Source of the DNA: Caulobacter segnis | Lineage (GTDB): Bacteria > Pseudomonadota > Alphaproteobacteria > Caulobacterales > Caulobacteraceae | Length of the DNA: 64,000 nucleotides | NCBI RefSeq assembly: GCF_003243465.1 | Contig: NZ_QFQZ01000013.1 | Span: 1 to 64,000, forward strand | Reading direction: 5' to 3' | Shown here: positions 17,089 through 25,156 of the stretch, one piece after another | Layout of the letters: the number at the start of each line of letters is the position of its first letter | How positions within the stretch are numbered: the first letter of the stretch is position 1 | The notes under the pieces: model-generated | The model's input: only the letters and a program-made list of their open reading frames with translations | What the model was told of the DNA's origin: nothing | Databases searched by the model: none | Program-made: the position numbers and the translations under genes

Positions 17089-17952
17089 TTAGCCCAGCGC
17101 TTTCTTGTAGAGCGCCAGAAGATTGCTCCACGCCGTCTCGGCGGCCGCCTCGTTGTAGACTTGGCTGCCCTTGACGGTCCAACCATGGTTGGCGCCCGCG
17201 AACACCTCCACCTGGGCCGGAAGCTTGGCCTCGGCGAAGGCGGCCTTCAGCTTGTCCTTCACGGTCGGGTCCTGCTTGTCGTCGTTGTCGGCGATCTCGA
17301 TCAGATAGGCCGCCTTGGTCTTGGGCAGCAACAGGTGCGGGCTGTCCGGCTTGTCGGTCAGCAGGCCGCCGCCGTGGAACGAGGCGACGGCGCCGATGCG
17401 GTTCGGGACGGCTCCCGCGGTTTGGAACGACAACGGACCGCCCATGCAATAGCCCTGCACGCCGGCCTTCTTGGCCGTGTTGGTCTGGGGCTGGGCGTCG
17501 AGGAAGGCGAGATAGGCGACCGCGTCCTTGGCGGTGCCTTCCGGCGTCACCGTGGCGCGCATCGGCGTCAGCTTGGCCCGGTCCTCCGGATTGGCGAAGT
17601 TCAAGCTGCCCTGGATCACCGGCGCCTTCTGGACCCGGCAATAGAGATTGGGGACCAGCACGACATAGCCGGCCGCGGCCAAGCGGCGGCCCATGTCGCG
17701 GAACACCGGCCGCAGGCTCATCACATCCGGCCACAGCAGCACGGCCGGATACTTGCCCTTGGCTTTCGGATAGAACAGCGCGGCGTCGGCGGTCCCGTCC
17801 GGCGTCTTGATCTCGACATCCTTCTCCACGACCGTCTCGTCGGCGCGGGCCATAGTGGCGACGCCGGTCAGGGCGACGGTCATCAGGCCGAAGGCGCGAC
17901 GGGAAACGCTGGGGTCGTGCACCAGGCCTTGGTGGATATCGTCATCGCACAT
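17089..17952 (-). CDS. Dienelactone hydrolase family protein, exported
   Basis: Alpha/beta hydrolase of 287 residues. The nucleophile elbow is GYCMGG (Cys), with an Asp-rich DNDDKQDP loop and ANHGW supplying the triad Asp and His. The N-terminus carries SRRAFGLMTVALTGVATMARA, a twin-arginine-like export signal. ATG at 17952 has GGAGGAG 7 bases before it. It lies upstream of the TonB receptor on the same strand and may be co-transcribed. The true substrate is unknown; the family includes carboxymethylenebutenolidase and many general esterases. Confidence 0.9.
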   Translation of the reverse strand: MCDDDIHQGLVHDPSVSRRAFGLMTVALTGVATMARADETVVEKDVEIKTPDGTADAALFYPKAKGKYPAVLLWPDVMSLRPVFRDMGRRLAAAGYVVLVPNLYCRVQKAPVIQGSLNFANPEDRAKLTPMRATVTPEGTAKDAVAYLAFLDAQPQTNTAKKAGVQGYCMGGPLSFQTAGAVPNRIGAVASFHGGGLLTDKPDSPHLLLPKTKAAYLIEIADNDDKQDPTVKDKLKAAFAEAKLPAQVEVFAGANHGWTVKGSQVYNEAAAETAWSNLLALYKKALG

Positions 17953-18029
17953 GGCGGTCTCCTCCGGATGATCTTGGCGCGCACGCTATAACCGCGTTCT
18001 CCGTTCGCCTATCCACTTTACGAGGCGTG

Positions 18030-19058
18030 TCAGGCGCCGGACGCGTAGGTCGCCTTGCCCGGCAAAAGCAGGTCCTGCTTGCGCCCGTCGCACAGGGCGT
18101 AGCTGAAGCCGGACTGGATCGCCCAGGCCCCGACCTCGCCCTTCTTGTTGATCGCCAGGAAGCCGACCTGGATATCCTTGGCCTGGGGCTTCTTCTTCAG
18201 GATGCGCTCGACCGCCTCGCGGCACGCGGCCTCGGGCGAGCGGCCCTGGCGCATCAGCTCGACGACCAGGAAGCTGCCGACATTGCGGATCACCTCTTCG
18301 CCGACGCCGGTCGAGGTGGCGCCGCCGACCTCGTTGTCGACATAGAGGCCCGCGCCGATGATCGGGCTGTCGCCCACGCGGCCGCGCATCTTCCAGGCCA
18401 TGCCGCTGGTGGTGCAGGCGCCGGAGATGTTCCCCTTGGCGTCGATGGCCAGCATGCCGATGGTGTCGTGATTGCCCGCCCCGCCAGGCGTGCCGAGCTG
18501 GCCAGTGGTCTTGCCGTAATCGCCGACCTCGCTGTTGGCCTTGGGTTGGTACTTGGCGTCCTTCTTCCAGGCCTCCCAGGCGGCCTTCGATTCCGGCGTC
18601 AGCAGCTCCTCGCGCGGGAAGCCCTGCTCCAGGGCGAACTGCAGCGCGCCAGCGCCGACCAGCATGACGTGCGGCGTCTTCTCCATGACTCGGCGGGCGA
18701 CCGAGATCGGATGGGCGATATGCTCAAGCGCCGCGACGGAGCCGCAGTTGCCAAGCTCGTCCATGATGCAGGCGTCCAGCGAGACATGGCCGTCGCGGTC
18801 GGGATAGCCGGCGCGGCCGACGCTGTGGTTCTTGAGGTCCTGCTCGGGCACGCGCGCCCCAGCCTCGACGGCGTCCAGCGCGCGGCCGCCCTTGGAGAGC
18901 ACGGCCCAGGCGGCCTGGTTGGCGGCGACGCCGAAGTCCCAGGTCGAGATCACGCAGGGACCGTCCAGCCGCACGCCCTCGCCCGCCGCCGCTGCGCGCC
19001 CGCTGATCATCGCCGATCCGACGAGGCTCGCGCCGATTAGGCCTCTACGATTCATCAT
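18030..19058 (-). CDS. N4-(beta-N-acetylglucosaminyl)-L-asparaginase (glycosylasparaginase)
   Basis: Ntn-hydrolase of 342 residues that cleaves the GlcNAc-Asn bond of N-glycoproteins. The autoprocessing nucleophile is Thr199 in GNHDTIGMLAID. The substrate-pocket motif GRVGDSPIIGAGLY and the C-terminal GSFLVVELMRQG region are present. A signal peptide (GASLVGSAMISGRAAAA) suggests periplasmic activity. ATG at 19058 has GGAG 9 bases upstream. It is divergent from cutC and fits with GH92 and nag genes elsewhere in the window as an N-glycan scavenging function. Confidence 0.92.
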   Translation of the reverse strand: MMNRRGLIGASLVGSAMISGRAAAAGEGVRLDGPCVISTWDFGVAANQAAWAVLSKGGRALDAVEAGARVPEQDLKNHSVGRAGYPDRDGHVSLDACIMDELGNCGSVAALEHIAHPISVARRVMEKTPHVMLVGAGALQFALEQGFPREELLTPESKAAWEAWKKDAKYQPKANSEVGDYGKTTGQLGTPGGAGNHDTIGMLAIDAKGNISGACTTSGMAWKMRGRVGDSPIIGAGLYVDNEVGGATSTGVGEEVIRNVGSFLVVELMRQGRSPEAACREAVERILKKKPQAKDIQVGFLAINKKGEVGAWAIQSGFSYALCDGRKQDLLLPGKATYASGA

Positions 19059-19113
19059 GCCGCTGTGCTCCAAGAAGACCGCCGAATCCGTAACACGGCC
19101 GGAGAGAGAGACC

Positions 19114-19869
19114 ATGACCGACGCCAATCGTGTTGTGAAAGGGCGCGTCCTGCTGGAAGTCTGTGTGGATACGCCCGCCGGATTGGCGGCGGCGATCGCG
19201 GGCGGGGCGGATCGGATCGAACTTTGCGCGGGCCTGACGCTCCAGGGCCTGACGCCCGCCCCCGGCCTGATGGCGCTGGCGGCCAAGTCGCCGATCCCGG
19301 TCTATCCGATGATCCGGCCGCGCAACGGTGACTTCTATTACGACGCGCGGGACCTGGACGCGATGAAGCGCGACATTGACGCTGTTCGCACCTACGGCCT
19401 GGCTGGGGTCAGCATCGGCGCCAGTCGGCCGGACGGTGAGCTGGACCTCGAGGTGCTGGGCGCCCTCGTCGATCATTCGCAGGGCCTGGGCATGACCCTG
19501 CATCGCGCCTTCGACCTGGTGGAGGACCAGTCAGCCGCCCTGGAAATCGCCATTGAGATGGGTTTCGAGCGCGTGCTGACGTCTGGCGGCGCGATCAGCG
19601 CCTTGGCGGGCGCCGAGCGCATCGCCGCCCTGGTCGCTCAAGCCAACGGCCGCATCAGCGTCCTGGCTGGCGCGGGGGTGCGGGTTTCCAACGTCGCCGA
19701 CCTGGTCCGGCGCACCGGCGTGCGCGAGGTGCACGGCTCGTTCGGCGGGCCTCGCCCAGGCGCCGATCCGGCCTCGAAGCTCGGCGCGATGGGCTTCGTG
19801 CCGCCCACGCTTCAGGACACCGACCAGGCGGCCGTGGCCGAGGTCGCGCGGATCTTGCGCGACTTCTGA
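19114..19869 (+). CDS. cutC: CutC family TIM-barrel protein
   Basis: A 251-residue cytoplasmic TIM barrel. Family motifs are LLEVCVDTPAG, GADRIELCAGL, VYPMIRPRNGDFYY, MTLHRAFD, VLTSGG and EVHGSFGG. CutC was named for copper tolerance in E. coli, but its enzymatic role is unproven. Here it is divergent from a glycosylasparaginase with only 55 bases between, an association that favours a sugar-related role. The start has GGAGAGAG upstream. Family assignment is firm; function is not. Confidence 0.92.
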   Translation: MTDANRVVKGRVLLEVCVDTPAGLAAAIAGGADRIELCAGLTLQGLTPAPGLMALAAKSPIPVYPMIRPRNGDFYYDARDLDAMKRDIDAVRTYGLAGVSIGASRPDGELDLEVLGALVDHSQGLGMTLHRAFDLVEDQSAALEIAIEMGFERVLTSGGAISALAGAERIAALVAQANGRISVLAGAGVRVSNVADLVRRTGVREVHGSFGGPRPGADPASKLGAMGFVPPTLQDTDQAAVAEVARILRDF

Positions 19870-19872
19870 GAC

Positions 19873-21180
19873 CTACTTCGGCGGGTGCTTGGCCGCCCAT
19901 TTCGTCTCGTAGAGCCGAATGATCTTGGCCGGCTGGGTTCCGTACCAGGAATAGCCGTCGCGACGTTCGCGCGAGAGCTCATTGACGTTGTCGCGCAGGG
20001 TCTTGTCGCGCTCGCCGAAGACCGGCTTGCCGCTGGTGTCGTAGTAACGCGCCCAGATCGGCCCCGCGCCGGGCTTCTCGACCAGACGGCGCCCGTCGGG
20101 CTCGCCCTTGCCGGTCCATTCGAAACCGACGATCGCGGCCTTGCGCAGCCAGGCGACCCCGGCATGGACGGCGGCGACCTCGGCCGGCGTCGGGTCGGGC
20201 AGTTGCATCAGGTAGAATAGCAGGTCCGCGCTCTCACCGGTCGCCAGGGCCGGCGGCTCGAAGTTGCGGCCGGCGACCGGCGCCAAGGTGAAGGGATCAG
20301 CCTGCTGGCCCCAGATCGTCGGCTTGCCGTCGACGCGGATCTGGGCGGCGACGATGACCTCGCGGCCCTTCTTGGCCGCCGCGCCGGCCTTGGCGCGCAG
20401 ATCGGCGGGTACGAAGGCGAAGTCGGCAATCCCCTCGGCCACTTCGGTCAGCAGGTAGGCCGCCTCCGAGACGGCGTTGTCATTGAAGGTGACCGCGTCG
20501 TGATAGCCGCCCTCCAGCGGCCAGACCTGCGGCCAGCCGCCGTTCGGGAACTGCGCGGCCAGCAGATAGCGCACGCCCTTCAGGAAGCTCTGGCGATAGG
20601 CCTCGCCCTCGGGGCCCGGAGTCTGGCGCGCGACCTTGGCCAGGAAGCGCATCTCGGTGATCGTGGCGTTGTTGTCCAGCGTGCCGACATAGCCCCACTT
20701 CGGATCGCGCGCGGCGTCGAAGTCGTTCTCGGTCAAGTACTTGGAGTTATTGTCGGAAGCCCACGGCTGGCCCGGCAAACGAAGCGCGCCGGTCCGGTCC
20801 TGGTTCTTGCTCCAGCCGCCGGCCGGGGTCTGGAAGCTGACGATCACGTCGGCGATGTGGCGCGCCTCGGCCGAGCCGTACCAGGCCGGGTCCTTGTCCA
20901 GGACCATGCCGCCGTCCCCATGGCCGGTCGGCGGAGGCGGCGGCGGGGTTTGGCCAGGGTTCAGCTCGGCGGCAAGCGCGGCGCGATCGGCCTTCTCCTG
21001 GGCGACCGAGCGCTCCAGATAGGCCTTCCAGGCGGGCTGCTGGGGCGGTGGCAGTTGGGCGATCCGCTCGGCGGTGATCGGCTGGGCCGGAACGTTCTTC
21101 CCGATGACGCCAGCGAAGGCGGGCGCGGCGAGCAGGCTGGCGGACAGAAGCAGGCCAAGGGCGGCCGCGCGGCAGGTCAT
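19873..21180 (-). CDS. Pectate lyase, polysaccharide lyase family 10
   Basis: Secreted PL10-type pectate lyase of 435 residues. The signal peptide ends at PAFAGV. Family motifs include GGWSKNQD, TLDNNATITEMRFLA, FPNGGWPQVWPLEGGYHDAVTFNDNA, WGQQ and RRDGYSWYGTQP. A short proline-rich linker (TPPPPPPTG) separates an N-terminal helical part from the catalytic domain. ATG at 21180 is preceded by GGGGAGAG; a start 30 bases upstream is less likely. It is convergent with cutC with a 3-base gap. It would release unsaturated oligogalacturonides from plant pectin. Confidence 0.91.
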   Translation of the reverse strand: MTCRAAALGLLLSASLLAAPAFAGVIGKNVPAQPITAERIAQLPPPQQPAWKAYLERSVAQEKADRAALAAELNPGQTPPPPPPTGHGDGGMVLDKDPAWYGSAEARHIADVIVSFQTPAGGWSKNQDRTGALRLPGQPWASDNNSKYLTENDFDAARDPKWGYVGTLDNNATITEMRFLAKVARQTPGPEGEAYRQSFLKGVRYLLAAQFPNGGWPQVWPLEGGYHDAVTFNDNAVSEAAYLLTEVAEGIADFAFVPADLRAKAGAAAKKGREVIVAAQIRVDGKPTIWGQQADPFTLAPVAGRNFEPPALATGESADLLFYLMQLPDPTPAEVAAVHAGVAWLRKAAIVGFEWTGKGEPDGRRLVEKPGAGPIWARYYDTSGKPVFGERDKTLRDNVNELSRERRDGYSWYGTQPAKIIRLYETKWAAKHPPK

Positions 21181-21278
21181 CGAACATCTCTCCCCGAGAG
21201 GCGTCTTCACGCGCGGACGCCTTGTCTCACAGGAATGATACCGGTTTCCTAGCCGGAGGGAACCTCCACGTCCCGACT

Positions 21279-21298
21279 TCCCCGGCGAACGCCGGGGA
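21279..21298. terminator. GC-rich hairpin, likely terminator
   Basis: A perfect 8-bp stem (CCCCGGCG / CGCCGGGG) with an AA loop, extendable by flanking T-A, just downstream of the ATP-grasp gene on the minus strand. It lacks a strong U-tract, so termination may be partial. Confidence 0.55.
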
Positions 21299-21310
21299 GA
21301 TCGGAAGGGG

Positions 21311-22474
21311 TTAGCCTTCGATGATATGCGGCACGAAGCGCGAGCGGTCGCGCGTCACGCGCCCGCGGTCTTCGCGCACGCCAATGCCTGCGGGCTGGTC
21401 GCCGATCACCCACGAGCCGACCACGGGATAGTTCGCGCCGAACTTCGGCGGCGGCTTCAGTTCCTGGCGAATCCAGCCCTCAGCGCCGTAGCCCTGGTCC
21501 AGGACCCGCCCCTTGCGGCCGTTGGTCCACAGCTCGACGTTCGCGCCTTCGCGGCTGAACAGAGGCTTGCGGGCGTAGCTCGACCCCAGGCGCTCGACCT
21601 TGGGATCGTCGTCGAAATAGGTCTCGAGCAGGTTCGGGTGGCCCGGGTGGCGCTCCCAGAGCAGCGGCAGCAGCGCCTTGTTCGACAACAGCGCCTTCCA
21701 CGGCGGCTCGATGAACTGGGTCTTGGAGCCGGCGATGTTGGCCGCGTACGGCTCGCGCAGCATGTCCTCCCAGGGGTACAGCTTGAACATCGCCCCGATG
21801 AGGTAGTTGTCCTGGTCGACGAAGCGGCCGTCGGCGTCGAGGCCGATCTCCGTCGTCGGCACGAACTTGGGCTCCAGCCCCGCCAACCGCGCCATGTCCT
21901 CCAGGAACCGCACCGTCTGGCGGTCCTCGACGAAGTCCGGATCGCTGGCGAAGTGGACGAAGCCGCCGTTCGGGAAGATCGTCTTGAACCGCTCGGCCAA
22001 CTGGTCGTGCAGGCTGTTGAACTGGTCCGTACTCTCCGGCAACGCGCCGCGCTGGATCAGGTCTTCCAGCCACAGCCACTGGAACACCGCCGCCTCATAG
22101 ATGCTGGTCGGCGTGTCGGCGTTGTACTCGTAGAGCTTGGGCGGCCCCGCCCCATCGTAAAAGAAGTCGAAGCGGCCATAGAGCGACGGATCGCGCGCCG
22201 TCCACGAGGCGGCGACGACATCACGAGAGGCCTCCGGGATCTGGAGCCTGGCCATCAAGGCGTCGCTGCCAACGGCTTCCTCGACGAAGTCCAGGCACAG
22301 CTTGTGCAGCGCCTCGGTCGCGGGCTCCAGATGGCCCTCGACCTCCTCGAGCGTGAAGGCGTAGGCCGCCCGCTCGTCCCAGTAGCGACGGCCGTCGGCG
22401 TGATGCCAGGTGAAGCCGACGGCCTCGGCCCGGGACTTCCAGTCCGGCCGAGGCGTCAGGGTAAGACGGCGCAT
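21311..22474 (-). CDS. yjfC: Glutathionylspermidine-synthase-like ATP-grasp ligase (YjfC/YgiC)
   Basis: A 387-residue ATP-grasp amino-ligase lacking the amidase half of true glutathionylspermidine synthase. Conserved stretches are YGRFDFFYDGAGPPKLYEYNAD, TPTSIYEAA, KALLSNKALLPLLWE, LLETYFD and YARKPLFSREGANV. It overlaps the pspA-like gene by 4 bases (ATGA) and belongs to the yjfI-yjfJ-yjfC half of the split yjf locus. The natural peptide or polyamine substrate is unknown. Confidence 0.9.
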   Translation of the reverse strand: MRRLTLTPRPDWKSRAEAVGFTWHHADGRRYWDERAAYAFTLEEVEGHLEPATEALHKLCLDFVEEAVGSDALMARLQIPEASRDVVAASWTARDPSLYGRFDFFYDGAGPPKLYEYNADTPTSIYEAAVFQWLWLEDLIQRGALPESTDQFNSLHDQLAERFKTIFPNGGFVHFASDPDFVEDRQTVRFLEDMARLAGLEPKFVPTTEIGLDADGRFVDQDNYLIGAMFKLYPWEDMLREPYAANIAGSKTQFIEPPWKALLSNKALLPLLWERHPGHPNLLETYFDDDPKVERLGSSYARKPLFSREGANVELWTNGRKGRVLDQGYGAEGWIRQELKPPPKFGANYPVVGSWVIGDQPAGIGVREDRGRVTRDRSRFVPHIIEG

Positions 22475-23226
22475 CAGGCGTCCTTGGAGCCGGCCCTGAC
22501 CTTGTCCTCGATGGCCAGCATCGGCGCGGGCAGAGCCTCGTCCTTGGGCGCCATCAGGCGGGCCAGCACGTCCTCGGCCCCGCCGCCGCCCGGCAGGATC
22601 CCCGCCGCCGCCAGCTTGGCGTCGAGATCGGCGCCGGTCTTGCGCTCCTCGGACTCGTTGTGCAGGCGGAACTGCTCCTCGCGAACGGCCTGGCGCTCCT
22701 TGATGCGCTTGAGGCTGTCGGCGGCCGAGCCGACCACGCCGCTGGCCGAACCCGAGCGCGAGATCACCGCGGCCTGGGCCTTCTGGACGCTCTCGTTGAC
22801 CTTGACGATCTCGATCTCGCGGCGCAGCGCCTCGACCTTGGCGTCGGTTTGCGAGATGACCGTGCGCAGCTTTTCCTCGGCGGCGCGCAGCTCGGTCATC
22901 TGGGTCGACTTCTGGGTCGCGTCCTTTTCAAGATCGGCGATGCGCTGGGCCACTTCCAGGGCCAGGGCCTGGTCGCCCTTGCCCATGGCCGCGCGGGCCG
23001 AAGCCTCGTACTTGCGGATCTGGTCGGTCAGGCCCCCGACCTCGGTCTCCAAGGACCGGCGTCGGGCGACCAGCTTGGCCAGTTCGTCCCGGGCCTTGCC
23101 CTGGGCGTTGTCGGCGTCGCGGATTTCCTGATCCAGGATCCGCAGGGCGTTGGCGTCGACGATGGTCTGCGCGCCGTCGTGGGCCGTGCCGCGGAAGAGC
23201 GCCGAGAGCTTGCTCCAGATCGACAT
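22474..23226 (-). CDS. yjfJ: PspA/IM30 family membrane-stress protein (YjfJ-like)
   Basis: A 250-residue, largely coiled-coil protein of the PspA/Vipp1 ESCRT-III-like family. An amphipathic N-terminus (SIWSKLSALFRG) is followed by long helices (ILDQEIRDADNAQGKARDELAKL, KGDQALALEVAQRIADLEKDA). A GAGGAED segment near the C-terminus is Gly-rich and flexible. No pspF or pspBC homologues are nearby. It lies between yjfI and yjfC, as in E. coli yjfIJKLMC. Expected role: binding and remodelling stressed inner membrane. Confidence 0.92.
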   Translation of the reverse strand: MSIWSKLSALFRGTAHDGAQTIVDANALRILDQEIRDADNAQGKARDELAKLVARRRSLETEVGGLTDQIRKYEASARAAMGKGDQALALEVAQRIADLEKDATQKSTQMTELRAAEEKLRTVISQTDAKVEALRREIEIVKVNESVQKAQAAVISRSGSASGVVGSAADSLKRIKERQAVREEQFRLHNESEERKTGADLDAKLAAAGILPGGGGAEDVLARLMAPKDEALPAPMLAIEDKVRAGSKDA

Positions 23227-23251
23227 TCGAAGGTCTCCAGGTCTCTGTTCT

Positions 23252-23923
23252 TTAAGCGGCCGCGCCGCGGCTCTTTTCGAAGTTGTCGCGCAGATCGCTG
23301 GCGGCGGCGATGGCGTTGTCGGCCAGGGTGCGCAGCTCGATGATCAGGGTCTGCAGGGTGGTCTTGGACGAGATCTCGCCCATCAGCTCGTAATAGTCGC
23401 GACCCTCGACGCTGGTGATGCCGAAGTTCGAGAGCGGCACGATCTTCTGGGCCTTGAGCAGGAATTCGTTGAAGGCCGCGCGGTCGTTCTGTTCGTCGCA
23501 GGGCCACAGGAGAGTCGAGACCACCAGCTGAAGCCCGCCGCCGCTGACATAGATCGGCAGGTCACCGAATTCGTGCATCACGACCAGCAGCACGGGCTCG
23601 ACGCCCTCGACCACGGTGACGGTCATTTCGCCTTCGCGCACCAGCGCGCTTTCCACCAGCCCGTCACGCAGGCTGTGAATGGTCCAGGCGATGTCGATAA
23701 CGGAGTCCATGTGTCTGACGCCCTTGGGAGGGTTGGGGTTGGTCTTCAGCGCCGGCCCGCGGGCCGACTCCACGACGATGGCCTGGACAGCCGAGAGGAT
23801 GTCGGGCTTGCAAGCCGCCGGAGCCCAGACCTCGATCTTCACGAAGCCGGCTTGCCGACGGGCTTCTCGCCACGCACGGGTCCTTTCGGCGGCCTGGGCG
23901 CCTCTCGTCGGTTTGGCAGGCAT
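23252..23923 (-). CDS. yjfI: YjfI/DUF2170 protein with an extra N-terminal DNA-binding-like domain
   Basis: A 223-residue protein. From Met72 (MDSVIDIAW) onward it matches DUF2170/YjfI, with VMHEFGDLPIYVS and the conserved DYYELMGEISSKTTLQTL. Residues 1-55 are absent from E. coli YjfI and resemble RHH/MazE-type antitoxin N-termini (ERTRAWREARRQAGFVKIEVW). ATG at 23923 lacks a Shine-Dalgarno but sits 6 bases after a plausible -10, suggesting a leaderless mRNA. An internal start at Met72 would give the short form. It heads the yjfI-J-C operon and faces yjfKLM. Confidence 0.85.
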   Translation of the reverse strand: MPAKPTRGAQAAERTRAWREARRQAGFVKIEVWAPAACKPDILSAVQAIVVESARGPALKTNPNPPKGVRHMDSVIDIAWTIHSLRDGLVESALVREGEMTVTVVEGVEPVLLVVMHEFGDLPIYVSGGGLQLVVSTLLWPCDEQNDRAAFNEFLLKAQKIVPLSNFGITSVEGRDYYELMGEISSKTTLQTLIIELRTLADNAIAAASDLRDNFEKSRGAAA

Positions 23924-23928
23924 GCGTT

Positions 23929-23958
23929 ACATGTACGCATAACATGTACGCTTGACAA
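23929..23958 (-). promoter_or_regulatory. Leaderless promoter with tandem ACATGTACGC repeats upstream of yjfI
   Basis: Two exact copies of ACATGTACGC (23929-23938 and 23942-23951) are 13 bases apart, each with a palindromic ACATGT core. On the minus strand, TTGTCA (23958-23953), a 17-base spacer and TACATG (23935-23930) form a sigma-70-like promoter whose start point would be the A of the yjfI ATG. The repeats cover the -10 and the spacer, so a bound protein would repress. The RHH-like N-terminus of YjfI is the obvious candidate. Confidence 0.55.
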
Positions 23959-24079
23959 GACGCCGTTCGACGTCATCCTGCGCCGGACTTGATCGAGGGA
24001 CAAGCGCGTCCCGAGGTAGAGCTGGCGACGCCGCTCACTTAGGCATGCCGGCCAGGGATTCGAGGGCCCGCGAACCACG

Positions 24080-24721
24080 ATGTTCGGAAAGCTTTTCGGC
24101 AGGAAGGACGCCCAGCGTCCCGCCCTGCCCGTCATCCGCAACGTGACCATTGGCCGGACGGTGGTCCTGGACCCGCTGGCTTGGCGGCGCTTCAGCGGCG
24201 AAGCGAAGTTCGCCCTGGACCGCGATACGCTGGAAATTACGGCCCAGGGCCTGATCCAGCTGAACGAGGGCGCGTTCGTGCACCGCTTCTATACCGACGA
24301 CGAAATCCTGTTCCAGGTCGTCTCGGACGATCGCGAGGGCCAGCGGGCCAACGACTTCACGGTGTTTGTCCCGTGGTCCAGCGAGTACCCGGCCGACCGC
24401 GCCGATCGCGACCTGTGGGGCGAGCGCCTGCGCGCCCGCACCTTCCAGGCGGAGGGCCTGCCGGAGTATCGCCGTTTCTGGTTCGGAGAGGACGCCGAGC
24501 GCCAGGATCCGGTCACCCTGTGGGAAGACGTCTACTACAACCGCGAGGGCGCGGCGCCGGACCGGCGGCTCTTCCAGACCACCATGCTATTCTATCGCGA
24601 GCTTTCCGGCGGCGAAGGTCGCGAGCTGCTGCTGGCGTTGACGGCGGAGCCCCAAGACGGCGACGTAACACACGAGACGATGATCGGCCTGCCGCTGACG
24701 GTGGCCGAGTTCAAGGCTTGA
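24080..24721 (+). CDS. yjfK: YjfK-like DUF2491 protein
   Basis: A 213-residue soluble protein with the family opening MFGKLFGRK and blocks VIRNVTIGRTVVLDPLAW, FVHRFYTDDEILFQVV and EYRRFWFGEDAERQDPV. The function is unknown. It is the first gene of the plus-strand half of the yjf locus, followed closely by yjfL and yjfM. No signal peptide or membrane segment is seen, so it probably acts at the cytoplasmic face with the PspA homologue. Confidence 0.87.
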   Translation: MFGKLFGRKDAQRPALPVIRNVTIGRTVVLDPLAWRRFSGEAKFALDRDTLEITAQGLIQLNEGAFVHRFYTDDEILFQVVSDDREGQRANDFTVFVPWSSEYPADRADRDLWGERLRARTFQAEGLPEYRRFWFGEDAERQDPVTLWEDVYYNREGAAPDRRLFQTTMLFYRELSGGEGRELLLALTAEPQDGDVTHETMIGLPLTVAEFKA

Positions 24722-24732
24722 GGGAGAGGCCG

Positions 24733-25146
24733 ATGTTCGACTTCACGGCGTTCCAGGACGGAGCGATCGCGTTCCTGGTGGCCTTCGTGGCCGCCGGCCT
24801 GTTCACCATCGCCTTCAAATACGTCTACCAGTGGGTGACGCCCTATAGCGAGAAGGCGTTGATCCGGCAGGGCAACCTGGCCGCCGCCATCGCCTTGGCG
24901 GGCGCGCTGATCGGCTATGTCCTGCCGCTCGCCTCGGCGCTGAGCCACACGGTCAGCCTGCCCGAGTTCGCCGCCTGGGCGACCCTGGCCGGCGTGATCC
25001 AGATCGCCGCCTTCACCGGCGTGCGCCTGGTCGCCCTGCCCGACGTCAAGGCGCGGATCGAGAACGGCGAGACCTCGATCGGCGTCTATCTGGCGGGTAT
25101 CTCCATCGCGGTCGGCGTGCTGAACGCCGCCTGCATGACCGCGTGA
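24733..25146 (+). CDS. yjfL: DUF350 integral membrane protein (YjfL-like)
   Basis: A 137-residue inner-membrane protein with four predicted membrane helices, in two repeated halves: AIAFLVAFVAAGLFTIAFKYVYQWVTPYSE... and AAAIALAGALIGYVLPLAS..., then FAAWATLAGVIQIAAF and IGVYLAGISIAVGVLNA. ATG at 24733 is preceded by GGGAGAGG. It lies 11 bases after yjfK and 10 before yjfM. The DUF350 role is not established; the locus suggests membrane-stress sensing. Confidence 0.9.
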   Translation: MFDFTAFQDGAIAFLVAFVAAGLFTIAFKYVYQWVTPYSEKALIRQGNLAAAIALAGALIGYVLPLASALSHTVSLPEFAAWATLAGVIQIAAFTGVRLVALPDVKARIENGETSIGVYLAGISIAVGVLNAACMTA

Positions 25147-25156
25147 GGACCGCGTC

